A stretch of DNA of 64,000 bases from Marinobacter zhejiangensis (GCF_900114775.1 NZ_FOUE01000001.1:310001-374000); one strand, 5' to 3'; shown: positions 1 to 8,666, counted from the stretch's first letter. The notes: generated by a model from the letters alone, not told the origin. Translations and numbers: made by a program.

Positions 1-205
1 ACCAGCTCTGACGAAAGCCCGGAAGACCCGCCGCGGCCACCGCGCCAGCGGCAATAAACAACACCAGGGCCAGCGTGCCGGAAGCAAACAGCAGGGACAC
101 CACACCCACCGCCGCCAACACCATAATGGCCGGCTTTGCGCCAGACTCCCTGGCCATCACCATCAGTAGTCCGGCAATGGCAACAAACAGAAGAAACCAG
201 GTCAT
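1..205 (-). CDS. N-terminus of a membrane protein, possibly FadE-type acyl-CoA dehydrogenase (partial)
   Basis: Only the first 68 codons are inside the window; the gene runs off the left edge. It starts at an ATG (203-205) behind a purine-rich AGAGAGG site. The visible part is almost all hydrophobic: a first membrane segment at about residues 2-18, a short basic/polar stretch (ARESGAK), then a long second hydrophobic region ending in PGFRQSW. Long gammaproteobacterial acyl-CoA dehydrogenases of the FadE type begin with just such a double membrane anchor before the catalytic domain, which is why I suggest that family. No catalytic residue is visible, so another polytopic membrane protein is equally possible. 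Confidence 0.45.
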   Translation of the reverse strand, partial: MTWFLLFVAIAGLLMVMARESGAKPAIMVLAAVGVVSLLFASGTLALVLFIAAGAVAAAGLPGFRQSW

Positions 206-340
206 GGTAGCCTCTCTTTCCCGTTGGTTATCCTGAAATTCACTGCCCCAGGGTCACCCTACGACCAGGGGCAAAACCGTTAAATCACCTGGCACCACGT
301 TACCCGATCACCAGACCGGTCGCCAGCACCAGGCCCGCCG

Positions 341-3178
341 TTACGAGGTCACGATCACACGAATGCCTTCCAGCACCAGGGTGGCGCGCGCCAGGGCTTC
401 TTCGCTCATCGCCAGCTGGTCGCGGAAGAAGTCGATTTCCTCGTCACGAATGGCAGGATTGGTCTTCCGCAGTGCCTCCAGACGCTGGATCTCTGGCTGC
501 AGGAAACCTTTCACCCGCGCCAGGGCCGCCTCACGCAGCGGCTCCAGATGATCCGCCGACAGCCGTTCTATGTGCCCCACCATGGTTTCCACTTCTGTGC
601 GGATCTTTGGCACCACCGCCTGCGCAGTACGGCGGCGAATGTTGGAGCACAGATCATTAAGCCGGTCGTGTGGCAACGCCGCTGACAGGTCCCGTCCACG
701 CACATCCACCAGCAGCCGCAGGGGCGACAGCGGCAGGTAGCGGGAAAGTTCCAGGGCATCCGGCGATGGGCAGTGCACACGGAACAGTCCTTCCAGCATC
801 AGGGTACCTGGGGGCAGCCCTTTGACCGACATACTCGCCAGGGCGGCCTTGCCAAGATCCGTGCTGGTCACGGATTCCAGCACGCCCGTTACCAAAGGAT
901 GCTCCCAGCTCATGAAGGCCATGTCTTCCCGTTCCAGCGCCTGGCGCCGGTCCCAGGTGACGGTCAGGCCGTCTTCCGGGAGGTCGGGAACATGGCCGGT
1001 ATGCCGCTGTTCGCTGGGCTTCAGTATATCGGCATGCTCTGAATGGTCTTCCACATCCACCCCGAGAATATCAAACGCCTCCATCATGAATTCCCGCACT
1101 TGCACGGAGCTCTCTTCCTCTTCGATCTGGGCAATCAGGGCTTGCGCCTGTTCCCGACGACAGGAGTTCAGCTCAATGAGCGCATCCCGGCCATTCTGCA
1201 GCAGGGCACGGAGGCGGTCCGCCTCGGTACGGCTGGCGGCCACCAGCGCCTCCAGATCAGCCCCGTCTTCGCCGTTGATCACCGCCTGCCAGGCATCCAT
1301 CACCGTCTCCTGAACGGCCACGCCCACAGCACAGCTCTCAGCAAACGCATTCAGCCCTTCGTGGAACCAGCGGTACTGGGCTTCCTGGGTGGTCCCCTGC
1401 AGATACGGCAGGTGGATATGAATGGTTTCTGACTGACCAATACGGTCGAGACGACCAATGCGCTGCTCCAGCAGGTCCGGATTGGCCGGCAGGTCAAACA
1501 GCACCAGATGGTGAGCGAACTGGAAGTTGCGGCCCTCACTGCCAATCTCCGAGCAGATCAGTGCCTGGGCACCCTGCTCGTTTTCGGCAAAATACGCCGC
1601 AGCCCGGTCACGCTCAATCAGGCTCAGGTGCTCATGAAAGGCCGCACTACGGATGCCCGCCCGTAACTGCAGGTGGTATTCCAGCGCCATCGCCGTTTCC
1701 GCATGGGCGCAGATCACCACCACCTTCTCCCGCTTCAGACCCGTCAGCGTCTTTTCCAGCCACGCGACTCTCGGGTCCTCAGCCAGCCAGGCCTCGTCGG
1801 CAACGGCCCGTTCAGGGGCCAACGCTGCCATCCCGTGAGCATCAGCGTACAGATCCGGGCAGGGCAGTGGCACCGGCTCTGGCCGGCGTTCCGGAAAGCC
1901 CTGAATCGCAGCACGGGTGTTACGGAACAGCACCCTGCCCGTACCATGGCGATCAAGCAGGGCGTCCACAATGGCGGCAACCGGCTCTTCGGCCTGCATC
2001 AGGTTTGGCAAATCGTCCCCCAACCACCCGGCCAGAACCGCCTGGTCGTTGTCGTCCGGCAGCCCAGAACTGGCCAACAAGCGGCGAACCACCTGATTGA
2101 CCTGCTCGTAATCTTGTTCCTGCTGGCGAAACACTTCAAGGCTGTGAAAACGGGCCGGGTCGAGCAAGCGCAGACGGGCGAAGTGACTGGCCACCCCCAC
2201 CTGCTCTGGCGTTGCCGTCAGCAACAGGAGACCACGGGAAATATCGGCCAGGCGCTCCACGACCTGGTACTCCGGACTCGCGCCCTCAGGACTCCAGGCC
2301 AGGTGATGGGCCTCATCGACAACCGCCAGGTCCCATCCCGCCGCGAGCATGTCTTTCTGGGCTTCACGATTGCGGGTCAGGAAGTCCAGACTACACAGCA
2401 CCAGCTGCTGACCCTCAAACGGGTTGTCCCGCTCGATGGGCTCTTCGCTGTCCTGGTCATAGTCGTCACCATAGTGGTCCTGATCGACGATGGAGAAACG
2501 CAGGTTAAAACGACGCAGCATTTCCACCAGCCACTGATGCAGCAGCGACTCAGGCACCACAATCAATACCCGTCGGGCACGTTCGGTGTGAAGCTGATAA
2601 TGAATGACCATCCCGGCTTCAATGGTCTTACCCAGTCCTACCTCGTCCGCCAACAACACTCGAGGGGCGAATCGGGTCGCCACTTCATGGGCAATATGGA
2701 TCTGGTGAGGCAGATGCTGGGTGCGGGCTCCAATCAGCCCCTGTGCAGGGGATGCACGTAACCGCTCCATGTGTTGCAGGGCCGCCACCCGCAACCGGAA
2801 AGCACCGTTGCGATCGAATTGTCCGGCAAACAGTCGCTGCTGCGGTGCCGAAAAGTTCACCACACTGCTCAGCCTGACTTCTGAAATCTGTTTCAGGGTG
2901 TCACTGCCATCATCGGCGTGATAAAGCATGACCCCGCCCAGGTCTTCTGCCTCGCGAACCGTCAGCCGGTCGCCCTCGAAGGTTTCGATCTGTTCACCAA
3001 CCTGGAAAATCACCCGAGCCAGCGGCGCGCTATCAATCGCGTAGGTGCGCTCCTCATCAGCCGCGGGAAAACCCAGGGTCACCCGACGACCGGAAACCTC
3101 CGTCACAATGCCGAGGCCCAGTCCGGTATCACTGTGACTGACCCAGCGTTGTCCTATGACGAAATCTGACGTATCCAA
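341..3178 (-). CDS. rapA: RNA polymerase-associated ATPase/helicase RapA (HepA)
   Basis: 945-residue SWI2/SNF2-type ATPase that recycles RNA polymerase after transcription; E. coli RapA is of similar length. The N-terminal Tudor-like region (about 1-110) is followed by the ATPase core: Walker A DEVGLGKT near 178-185, DEAH box (VVDEAHHL) near 290, LTATP motif III, and a C-terminal helicase half with SEIGSEGRNFQ and the arginine-rich QRIGRLDRIGQ motif VI. The start is a TTG (3176-3178), four bases after a strong GGAGG. That GGAGG lies just beyond the cysZ stop, so the two genes are almost certainly one transcript (12-base gap). The unusual start may limit its synthesis relative to cysZ. Confidence 0.95.
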   Translation of the reverse strand: MDTSDFVIGQRWVSHSDTGLGLGIVTEVSGRRVTLGFPAADEERTYAIDSAPLARVIFQVGEQIETFEGDRLTVREAEDLGGVMLYHADDGSDTLKQISEVRLSSVVNFSAPQQRLFAGQFDRNGAFRLRVAALQHMERLRASPAQGLIGARTQHLPHQIHIAHEVATRFAPRVLLADEVGLGKTIEAGMVIHYQLHTERARRVLIVVPESLLHQWLVEMLRRFNLRFSIVDQDHYGDDYDQDSEEPIERDNPFEGQQLVLCSLDFLTRNREAQKDMLAAGWDLAVVDEAHHLAWSPEGASPEYQVVERLADISRGLLLLTATPEQVGVASHFARLRLLDPARFHSLEVFRQQEQDYEQVNQVVRRLLASSGLPDDNDQAVLAGWLGDDLPNLMQAEEPVAAIVDALLDRHGTGRVLFRNTRAAIQGFPERRPEPVPLPCPDLYADAHGMAALAPERAVADEAWLAEDPRVAWLEKTLTGLKREKVVVICAHAETAMALEYHLQLRAGIRSAAFHEHLSLIERDRAAAYFAENEQGAQALICSEIGSEGRNFQFAHHLVLFDLPANPDLLEQRIGRLDRIGQSETIHIHLPYLQGTTQEAQYRWFHEGLNAFAESCAVGVAVQETVMDAWQAVINGEDGADLEALVAASRTEADRLRALLQNGRDALIELNSCRREQAQALIAQIEEEESSVQVREFMMEAFDILGVDVEDHSEHADILKPSEQRHTGHVPDLPEDGLTVTWDRRQALEREDMAFMSWEHPLVTGVLESVTSTDLGKAALASMSVKGLPPGTLMLEGLFRVHCPSPDALELSRYLPLSPLRLLVDVRGRDLSAALPHDRLNDLCSNIRRRTAQAVVPKIRTEVETMVGHIERLSADHLEPLREAALARVKGFLQPEIQRLEALRKTNPAIRDEEIDFFRDQLAMSEEALARATLVLEGIRVIVTS

Positions 3179-3190
3179 AAAACCTCCAAC

Positions 3191-3943
3191 TTATGTCTTT
3201 ACCGGCAAACGGGATTCACGCACCCAGAAGGCGGTGGCACCGCAAACCGCAGCAGGAACAACTAACAGATTGAGCACCGGCACCATCGCCGCCAGCGCCA
3301 CTGGAAACCCGAACCCCAGCGCAGACAACCGCCGCTGGGCCAGCTGCTTTTTCAACATGGGAAAGCTGACCCGGTTGTTATCCGCAGGGTAGTCGACATA
3401 CTGCAAGGCCATCATCCAGCTATTGAAGATGAACCACAGCACCGCCGCAGCCAGGTTGATGACGGGAATCAATCCAATAATGAACAACCCCAGCGCGCGG
3501 GGCAGGTAATAGAGGATCTTCTGCACCTCTCGCCAAAGCGCCCGGGGGATGTCGCGGACGATCTGCGCCCAACCGCCTTCAACCGTAGGCTCCTCCCCCG
3601 TCAGGTGTTTTTCTGTCAATTCCGCCAGGTAGCCATAGAACGGTGAACCGATCAGGTTGGCCACCACCACGAAACCGTAGGCCAGCATTAACAGGATGAC
3701 CGCGCCGTAGAGCAGCCAGAACAACCAGTCCAGGCTCTGCAACCAGGCCCAGTCCGGCAGCCAGCCCATGGCCGTCTCAATCAGCGACGAGAAGGCCGTC
3801 GCCATGAAGTACGCCATACTGACAAACAGCACGAGATTGATCATCAATGGGATAATTACAAACAGCCGCAGACCGGGCTGTTTTATCAGCCGAAACCCTT
3901 CGCCCAGATAGCCAAGGCCGTGGAAGAAGTTGCCGTTGAACAT
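3191..3943 (-). CDS. cysZ: Sulfate transporter CysZ
   Basis: 250-residue inner-membrane protein of the CysZ family, which brings sulfate into the cell for cysteine synthesis; E. coli CysZ has 253 residues. Visible hallmarks are the N-terminal GLGYLGEGFRLI amphipathic stretch, several long hydrophobic helices, the NLIGSPFYGYLAE signature after the second helix, and the FIFNSWMMALQYVDYPADN segment near the C-terminus. An upstream in-frame ATG would add 17 residues, but the ATG at 3941-3943 has a better site (GGAGAG) and gives the family's usual N-terminus. It is the first gene of a cysZ-rapA unit. A cysK homologue sits far away at 60.6 kb. Confidence 0.92.
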   Translation of the reverse strand: MFNGNFFHGLGYLGEGFRLIKQPGLRLFVIIPLMINLVLFVSMAYFMATAFSSLIETAMGWLPDWAWLQSLDWLFWLLYGAVILLMLAYGFVVVANLIGSPFYGYLAELTEKHLTGEEPTVEGGWAQIVRDIPRALWREVQKILYYLPRALGLFIIGLIPVINLAAAVLWFIFNSWMMALQYVDYPADNNRVSFPMLKKQLAQRRLSALGFGFPVALAAMVPVLNLLVVPAAVCGATAFWVRESRLPVKT

Positions 3944-4036
3944 AGAAGCGGGCTCTCCAGTGGTCACTACCGCAATGACAGGGGTGGGGCGCAAAGCATA
4001 TCATGTTGCGGCCCTTGCCACAGCCGAAACCGGACC

Positions 4037-4423
4037 ATGACGCCCCTGAAAAGCCAGCTGTTTACCGTACTTCGTTACCAACCACTTTGGCGACTGGCCT
4101 TGGCCATATCCGCTATCGCCATTCTCTACCTGGCCACCACATCCGGCAGTGAATTGATGCCGCCCTCCCCCAGCGACAAGCTCAACCATCTAGTGGCATT
4201 CATGGAGCTGACCCTACTGGCCCGTCTGAGTTGGCCGAGAAGTCACCCCGCTGTCCTGCTCGCGCTCGTCGCAGCCTATGGCGTAGCCATTGAACTGATC
4301 CAGTGGCCACTGCCTCATCGCGAATTTTCTCTGGCCGATATGCTCGCCGACAGCGTTGGAATAATGCTGGGTATGGCGCTATGGCCCCTGCTACCGCCCC
4401 CGGTTTCCGAATCACCGCTTTAA
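4037..4423 (+). CDS. VanZ-like family membrane protein
   Basis: Small (128-residue) protein with about four membrane segments. The motif SDKLNHLVAFMELTLL followed by a later IELIQWPLPHREFSLADMLADSVG pattern is typical of short VanZ-like proteins (the LDKxxHxxaf and D-x-x-aNxxG type signatures). The role of stand-alone VanZ-like proteins is unknown outside glycopeptide resistance. I start at ATG 4037 because the longer frame would run back into the divergent cysZ start and lacks family similarity. It is divergent from cysZ and followed by a long non-coding interval. Confidence 0.75.
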   Translation: MTPLKSQLFTVLRYQPLWRLALAISAIAILYLATTSGSELMPPSPSDKLNHLVAFMELTLLARLSWPRSHPAVLLALVAAYGVAIELIQWPLPHREFSLADMLADSVGIMLGMALWPLLPPPVSESPL

Positions 4424-4460
4424 CCCAGGCTGGAGCAATGGAGAATATCGCCATTTTCCA

Positions 4461-4478
4461 TGTAGGAAATATCTCACG
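4461..4478 (+). promoter_or_regulatory. Candidate GacA/UvrY binding box upstream of the regulatory RNA
   Basis: The 18-base sequence TGTAGGAAATATCTCACG fits the imperfect palindrome bound by GacA/UvrY (TGTAAG-N6-CTTACA, with AT favoured at the centre). The left half has one mismatch, the right half two, and the centre AT is present. It lies about 170-185 bases upstream of the predicted RNA start, close to the position of the activating box upstream of Pseudomonas rsmZ. Seen: the sequence and spacing. Inferred: GacA control. Confidence 0.6.
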
Positions 4479-4634
4479 CTGACGTAAGACAGTTCGGAAT
4501 CCTTGCGTAGGCAGCCATTGGCAGTCGTCCAAACAAAATCGTAACCACCTGTTTTTTATTATTTATTTTCTTTGATCAAAATTCCCCCAGAACACCGATG
4601 GAAATCCGTCACAAATCCGTCAAAGTCGAATTGG

Positions 4635-4640
4635 TATAGT
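4635..4640 (+). promoter_or_regulatory. -10 element of the CsrB/RsmZ-like RNA
   Basis: TATAGT, seven bases before the G at 4647 that I take as the RNA 5' end. No good -35 hexamer is seen at the expected distance, as expected for a promoter that depends on an activator. An AT-rich tract around 4552-4582 lies between the -10 and the GacA-like box. Confidence 0.55.
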
Positions 4641-4646
4641 GAAGCC

Positions 4647-4903
4647 GTCAAGGATGACAGGGAATACGGAAGACGCTAGGAAGCACCCCTGCAACTGGAA
4701 GCGGGGAGAAGCAAGGACTCACGGACGCTAGGCTTTAGGGATAACAATCTGGATCGCTGGCTAGGAAGCTGGCGCCATGGAGCGGCGAGCCACGGAGTGG
4801 CAAACAGGATAGTGATGCAACATGGCTGTTGCAGTTTCACCAGACGCGACAATGGATGTCGCGACCGTTCCGAGCAAGGGCAACCCATGGTTGCCCTTTT
4901 TTT
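4647..4903 (+). ncRNA. CsrB/RsmZ-type CsrA-sequestering small RNA
   Basis: About 257 bases of non-coding sequence with 15 GGA triplets between 4652 and 4856, far above chance. At least five GGAs sit in loops of short perfect stems: 4647-4658 (GTCA-AGGA-TGAC), 4675-4684 and 4760-4769 (both GCT-AGGA-AGC), 4789-4801 (GCCA-CGGAG-TGGC) and 4845-4863 (seven base pairs around ATGGA). This is the known architecture of RNAs that titrate the translational regulator CsrA/RsmA. The RNA ends in a strong terminator (4878-4903), has a -10 at 4635-4640, and has a GacA-like box upstream. No short open frame in it has a convincing ribosome site. It lies between the VanZ-like gene and the convergent sixA-like gene. 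Pseudomonas RsmZ and E. coli CsrB are the nearest functional models; which subfamily it belongs to cannot be told by eye. Confidence 0.9.
4878..4903 (+). terminator. Rho-independent terminator of the regulatory RNA
   Basis: GGGCAA-CCCATGG-TTGCCC stem-loop (4878-4896) directly followed by seven T residues. It sits 21 bases from the stop of the convergent sixA-like gene. Confidence 0.9.
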
Positions 4904-4924
4904 ATTGTCCTATAACACCCGGGC

Positions 4925-5455
4925 TCAGTCGTCTTCCGGTACCGATTCTGCCAGCATTCTCGCCCGAACGATCTCCACCAGCTCGGCTGCCCCCCAAGAC
5001 ACCTCACTCCACTCGCCTGTCACCCGGAAGTGCGCCAACGTTGCTGTCGCCATCAATTTGCCATCGTCCGGCGTTTGCGGGGGCATAGAAGCCAGCTGGC
5101 GCACCAGGTCTTCCAACCCCGGGTTATGACCGACCAGCAGCACCCGCTGACAATCACCAGGCACCGTCTGCAACGCCGCCAGCAACACCTCAGCGTCTGC
5201 CAGGTACAGTCGTTTGTCGGTGTGAACCCAGGGGGCTTTTCGCCCCAGCGCCCGCACACACTTTTCGGCCGTCGATACCGTCCGTTCCGCAGGCGAAGAC
5301 AGCACATAATCCGGTGCCAGTGCCTGCTCCACCAGCCACTCTCCAATACGCTTGGCACCCTGTCGCCCCCGCTTACGCAGTGGGCGATCAAAATCCGATA
5401 CCGGCTGCCGCCAGTCGGACTTGCCGTGACGGAGCAGCAACAATTCCCGCATCAT
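4925..5455 (-). CDS. Histidine phosphatase family protein, SixA-like
   Basis: 176-residue member of the RHG histidine-phosphatase superfamily. The catalytic LRHGKSDW motif is near the N-terminus (RHG at about residues 8-10). The second histidine lies in LLVGHNPGLEDLV. SixA enzymes remove phosphate from phosphohistidine on Hpt domains; small bacterial SixA-like proteins are often of this length. I start at the ATG-ATG pair at 5455/5452, which has AGAGG seven bases upstream; a longer frame would add 10 unlikely residues. No operon partner is evident, and its stop faces the regulatory-RNA terminator. An Hpt-domain protein is encoded at 43.7-45.4 kb, but any link is speculative. Confidence 0.8.
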   Translation of the reverse strand: MMRELLLLRHGKSDWRQPVSDFDRPLRKRGRQGAKRIGEWLVEQALAPDYVLSSPAERTVSTAEKCVRALGRKAPWVHTDKRLYLADAEVLLAALQTVPGDCQRVLLVGHNPGLEDLVRQLASMPPQTPDDGKLMATATLAHFRVTGEWSEVSWGAAELVEIVRARMLAESVPEDD

Positions 5456-5545
5456 CTGAACGCCTCTACTTTCCCATTCCGCCATTTATATAGCGGTTTC
5501 CTTGTTACTAACCGATGACGACCGGCGGTTCGCCCAGATGGGCAC

Positions 5546-6196
5546 TCAGCTTGTCTGGTAGATACGCACCTGATTAAACTCTTCAAACTCGTTGAGATCC
5601 GGCCAGGTGCGGGCTTCAATCACCGCCTGCCGACGATACTCCGGATCGCCCAGATCCTTGACTCGGGAATCGGCCAGCAGCACCTGGGGGGCCGCAGCCC
5701 TGAACTCCGCCAGAAAGCCTCGGTTGTCCGCATCATAAAGCACATCAGCAGCGGTGATTACCTCCACTCCCGACGGGCGCTGGTACCAGTCATCGCAGCG
5801 GGTCAACGCAACACCGTTCAAGGCGGCATTGGCTTCCGCCGCATCCAGCGCCGCCGGATCCAGGTCACAGGCAATCGCCTCGGCCGCGCCCGCGAGAGCG
5901 GCAGCAATCGCTACCACTCCCGACCCGCTGCCGAAATCCAGCACCCGCTTCCCCGCCACCAGCTCCGGGTGATCAAGTATCCACTTTGCCAACACCTGCC
6001 CGCTGGCCCAGCAAAATGACCAGTAGGCCGGCTCGCCCACCACCGCCTGGGCCTCGTCATGACTGAGCGGGCCTTGCAATACCTGCGGGTCGAACAGGTA
6101 GAGCTCAATAGCGGGACAGCCAGCGGGCCGGGTTACCGCCACGCGCCCTCGGCTCAGGGTCTTCTGCAGGTGGCGATCCAGAGTTTGTGCGGACAT
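5546..6196 (-). CDS. Class I SAM-dependent methyltransferase (ETFB-lysine/PrmA-like)
   Basis: 216-residue methyltransferase. The SAM-binding motif I reads VLDFGSGSGVVAIAAA, with acidic motif II in AIACDLDP and a later ITAADVLYD in the position of the catalytic motif. The EPAYWSFCWASGQVLA segment just before motif I is typical of the METTL20/PrmA-like protein-lysine methyltransferases that modify electron-transfer flavoprotein beta or similar targets. The substrate here is not known. Start chosen at ATG 6196, behind AGGAAACACC; upstream in-frame ATGs run into the mnmH promoter. It is divergent from mnmH. Confidence 0.8.
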   Translation of the reverse strand: MSAQTLDRHLQKTLSRGRVAVTRPAGCPAIELYLFDPQVLQGPLSHDEAQAVVGEPAYWSFCWASGQVLAKWILDHPELVAGKRVLDFGSGSGVVAIAAALAGAAEAIACDLDPAALDAAEANAALNGVALTRCDDWYQRPSGVEVITAADVLYDADNRGFLAEFRAAAPQVLLADSRVKDLGDPEYRRQAVIEARTWPDLNEFEEFNQVRIYQTS

Positions 6197-6329
6197 GGTG
6201 TTTCCTGTGATACGGGGAAAGGCCGACATTCTAATGTCCCTGACGCCATCCGGCATCCGCCAAGGACAATAATCCGCCGATTCCGCTATACTGCGCCTTC
6301 CATTCCGGTGCAGTGAATCACGCAAGCCC

Positions 6330-7418
6330 ATGTCCAGACCGAATACCGACAATTACCTCCAGCTGTTCCTGAACGACATTCCCCTGATGGATGTCCGGGC
6401 ACCGGTCGAGTTTGCCAAAGGCAGCTTCCCGCAAGCCATCAATGCCCCGCTGATGAACGACGACGAGCGTCACCGGGTGGGCATCTGCTATAAGGAAAAG
6501 GGCCAGCCCAAGGCTATTGAACTGGGACATCAGCTGGTGTCCGGTGACATCAAGGCGGAGCGAATTGCTGCCTGGAAGCGCTTCGCGCTGCAGAATCCGG
6601 ACGGTTACCTGTTCTGTTTCCGTGGCGGACTGCGTTCGCAACTGACCCAGCGCTGGTTGCAGGAAGCGGGCCTTGAGTACCCTCTGGTAAGCGGCGGCTA
6701 CAAGGCCATGCGCCGCTTCCTGATTGACAGCCTTGAGCAGCTCACAGCCTCGGCTTCGTTCCGCATCCTCAGCGGCAAAACCGGGACCGGCAAGACTCGG
6801 GTGCTCGCACGCCTGCCCAACCCGGTCGACCTCGAGGCGCTGGCCAACCACCGGGGCTCCAGTTTCGGCCGACAGGTGTCACCACAGCCAGGGCAGATAG
6901 ACTTCGAAAATGCCCTTGCCGTTGCCATGCTCAAGGCCAGCCACCACCACAAGGGCCCCATCTACCTGGAAGATGAAAGCAAACTGATTGGCCGCTGCAG
7001 CCTGTCCGATGCCCTGCGAGCCCGGATGGCAGAAGCCGAACTCATGATTCTGGAGCGTCCGATAGAGGAACGCATCCGTATTATCCGCGAGGACTATGTT
7101 GAGGACATGCTCGCCGCCTACTGCGAACGGGATGGCGAAGAAGCTGGCTGGAGTAACTTCAGCGACTACCTGCTTAGCGCCCTCCACCGCATCCGCAAAC
7201 GACTGGGCGGAGAACGTTATCAACAGTTACACCAACTGATGGAGTCAGCCCTCCAGCAACAGCGCACCCAAGACAACCTGGGGGGCCACGATGCCTGGAT
7301 CCAGCAATTGCTGGTCGACTATTACGACCCCATGTACGACTACCAGCTCAGCCAGAAAGAAGGGCGCATTGTCGTTCGAGGTAACCCCGACGAGCTGGTT
7401 GCCTGGAGCGGAGCCTGA
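6330..7418 (+). CDS. mnmH: tRNA 2-selenouridine synthase (MnmH/SelU/YbbB)
   Basis: 362 residues, the usual length. An N-terminal rhodanese domain (about 1-130) carries the catalytic cysteine in YLFCFRGGLRSQ (Cys96) and the DVRAPVEFAKGSFPQAIN entry motif. A P-loop domain follows with GKTGTGKT at 149-156 and the NHRGSSFG motif. The enzyme geranylates and then selenates 2-thiouridine at the wobble position of certain tRNAs, using selenophosphate from SelD, which is not in this window. A TATACT at 6287-6292 could be its -10. It is a monocistron followed by mscS about 180 bases on. Confidence 0.93.
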   Translation: MSRPNTDNYLQLFLNDIPLMDVRAPVEFAKGSFPQAINAPLMNDDERHRVGICYKEKGQPKAIELGHQLVSGDIKAERIAAWKRFALQNPDGYLFCFRGGLRSQLTQRWLQEAGLEYPLVSGGYKAMRRFLIDSLEQLTASASFRILSGKTGTGKTRVLARLPNPVDLEALANHRGSSFGRQVSPQPGQIDFENALAVAMLKASHHHKGPIYLEDESKLIGRCSLSDALRARMAEAELMILERPIEERIRIIREDYVEDMLAAYCERDGEEAGWSNFSDYLLSALHRIRKRLGGERYQQLHQLMESALQQQRTQDNLGGHDAWIQQLLVDYYDPMYDYQLSQKEGRIVVRGNPDELVAWSGA

Positions 7419-7602
7419 CTCGAAGGCCCTTTTTGACAGCTTTTTCTTTTACTTCAGCAACATAATTTCGCCCAGACTGTCATAACCGCTACACGGCCAA
7501 TACCATACTCTGCTATAAACAGGAGCAGAGCCCGTGATCGTTGGGCGCTCACTGACTTACCCGTTTCCCTAAAAAAACCTCAGATCTGAACAAGGAGTTC
7601 GA

Positions 7603-8436
7603 ATGGAAGACCTCTTCGGAACGAACGGACAAGCCGCCGAGCTGATGGATCAGGCGACCAGCATGATCATGACTTACGCTCCCAAGGTGATACTCGCCGT
7701 CATCACCCTGATAGTAGGCCTGTGGCTTATCAACCGGATGGTGCGCGTTCTCGACGCCCGGCTCTCGGCCAAAGATCCGACACTGGGCAAATTCCTGGGC
7801 GGGCTGATCAGTGCCACCCTCAAGATCCTGCTGCTGATCTCGGTCGCGTCGATGGTTGGCATCGCCACAACCTCCTTTGTCGCCATTATGGGTGCGGCCG
7901 GTCTGGCCGTCGGCCTGGCTCTGCAGGGCAGCCTTTCCAACTTCGCCGGTGGTGTGCTGATCCTGATCTTCAAACCGTTCAAGGTTGGCGATGTAATCGA
8001 AGCCCAGGGCTACCTGGGTACCGTTGTGGAAATCCAGATCCTCTACACCGTCCTCAACACCTTCGACAACCGCCGTATTGTCATTCCCAACGGCAACCTG
8101 TCCAACTCCAGCCTGATCAACCTCAGCGCCTACGATACCCGTCGCGTCGACATGACCTTTGGCATTGGCTACGGCGATGACATCAGCAAGGCCAAAGCGG
8201 TCATAACCCGACTGCTGGAGCAGGACGAGCGGGTTCTCAAAGACCCTGCCCCCATGGTGGTTGTCGGCAAACTCAACGACAGCTCGGTGGACTTTACGGT
8301 CCGCGTCTGGGCAAAGGCCGAAAATTACTGGGGCATTTACTTCGATATGCAGGAAAACGTGAAGAAGACCTTCGATGCCGAAGGTATTTCCATCCCTTTC
8401 CCTCAACGTGACGTTCACCTGTACAAGGCTGACTAA
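7603..8436 (+). CDS. mscS: Small-conductance mechanosensitive channel MscS
   Basis: 277 residues, close to the 286 of E. coli MscS. After an N-terminal helix come three membrane segments. The pore-lining TM3 is glycine/alanine rich (GAAGLAVGLALQGSLSNFAGG), followed by the beta-domain signature FKVGDVIEAQGYLGTVVEI and RRIVIPNGNLSNSSLIN. The channel opens under membrane tension to release solutes during osmotic downshock. ATG 7603 follows AAGGAGTTCGA. Single gene; a stem-loop lies 15 bases after the stop. Confidence 0.93.
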   Translation: MEDLFGTNGQAAELMDQATSMIMTYAPKVILAVITLIVGLWLINRMVRVLDARLSAKDPTLGKFLGGLISATLKILLLISVASMVGIATTSFVAIMGAAGLAVGLALQGSLSNFAGGVLILIFKPFKVGDVIEAQGYLGTVVEIQILYTVLNTFDNRRIVIPNGNLSNSSLINLSAYDTRRVDMTFGIGYGDDISKAKAVITRLLEQDERVLKDPAPMVVVGKLNDSSVDFTVRVWAKAENYWGIYFDMQENVKKTFDAEGISIPFPQRDVHLYKAD

Positions 8437-8450
8437 GCCTGTGCCATACC

Positions 8451-8472
8451 GGGAACCCCATCCGGGGTTCCC
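8451..8472 (+). terminator. Stem-loop downstream of mscS
   Basis: Perfect nine-base-pair hairpin (GGGAACCCC-ATCC-GGGGTTCCC). It is followed by a pyrimidine run that is mainly C rather than T, so it may be a weak terminator or an mRNA 3' stabiliser. Confidence 0.5.
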
Positions 8473-8666
8473 TCTCCCCCCCACACCCATCACCAAGTGG
8501 GACAGAGCTCTCAAAACCCTTCGAAAACCTCTAGCATTCTTCCCTGTCTTGGCTAAGCTGACGGGTAAGGGTGTGCAGCCGACTCCTTTGCCACCCCTAC
8601 GTACGGTTGGCACCACCGACTGACGACCAACCGGTAAACTGTCATTGCTGGTAGGAGGCTGTAACA

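Noticed and set aside
4491..4520. CGTAAG...CTTGCG pair as the GacA box
   Set aside because: The halves are 13 bases apart instead of six; the box at 4461-4478 has correct spacing.
4676..5129. Short open frames inside the regulatory RNA interval
   Set aside because: Composition and the GGA stem-loop pattern fit a structured RNA; the frames lack ribosome sites and family features.
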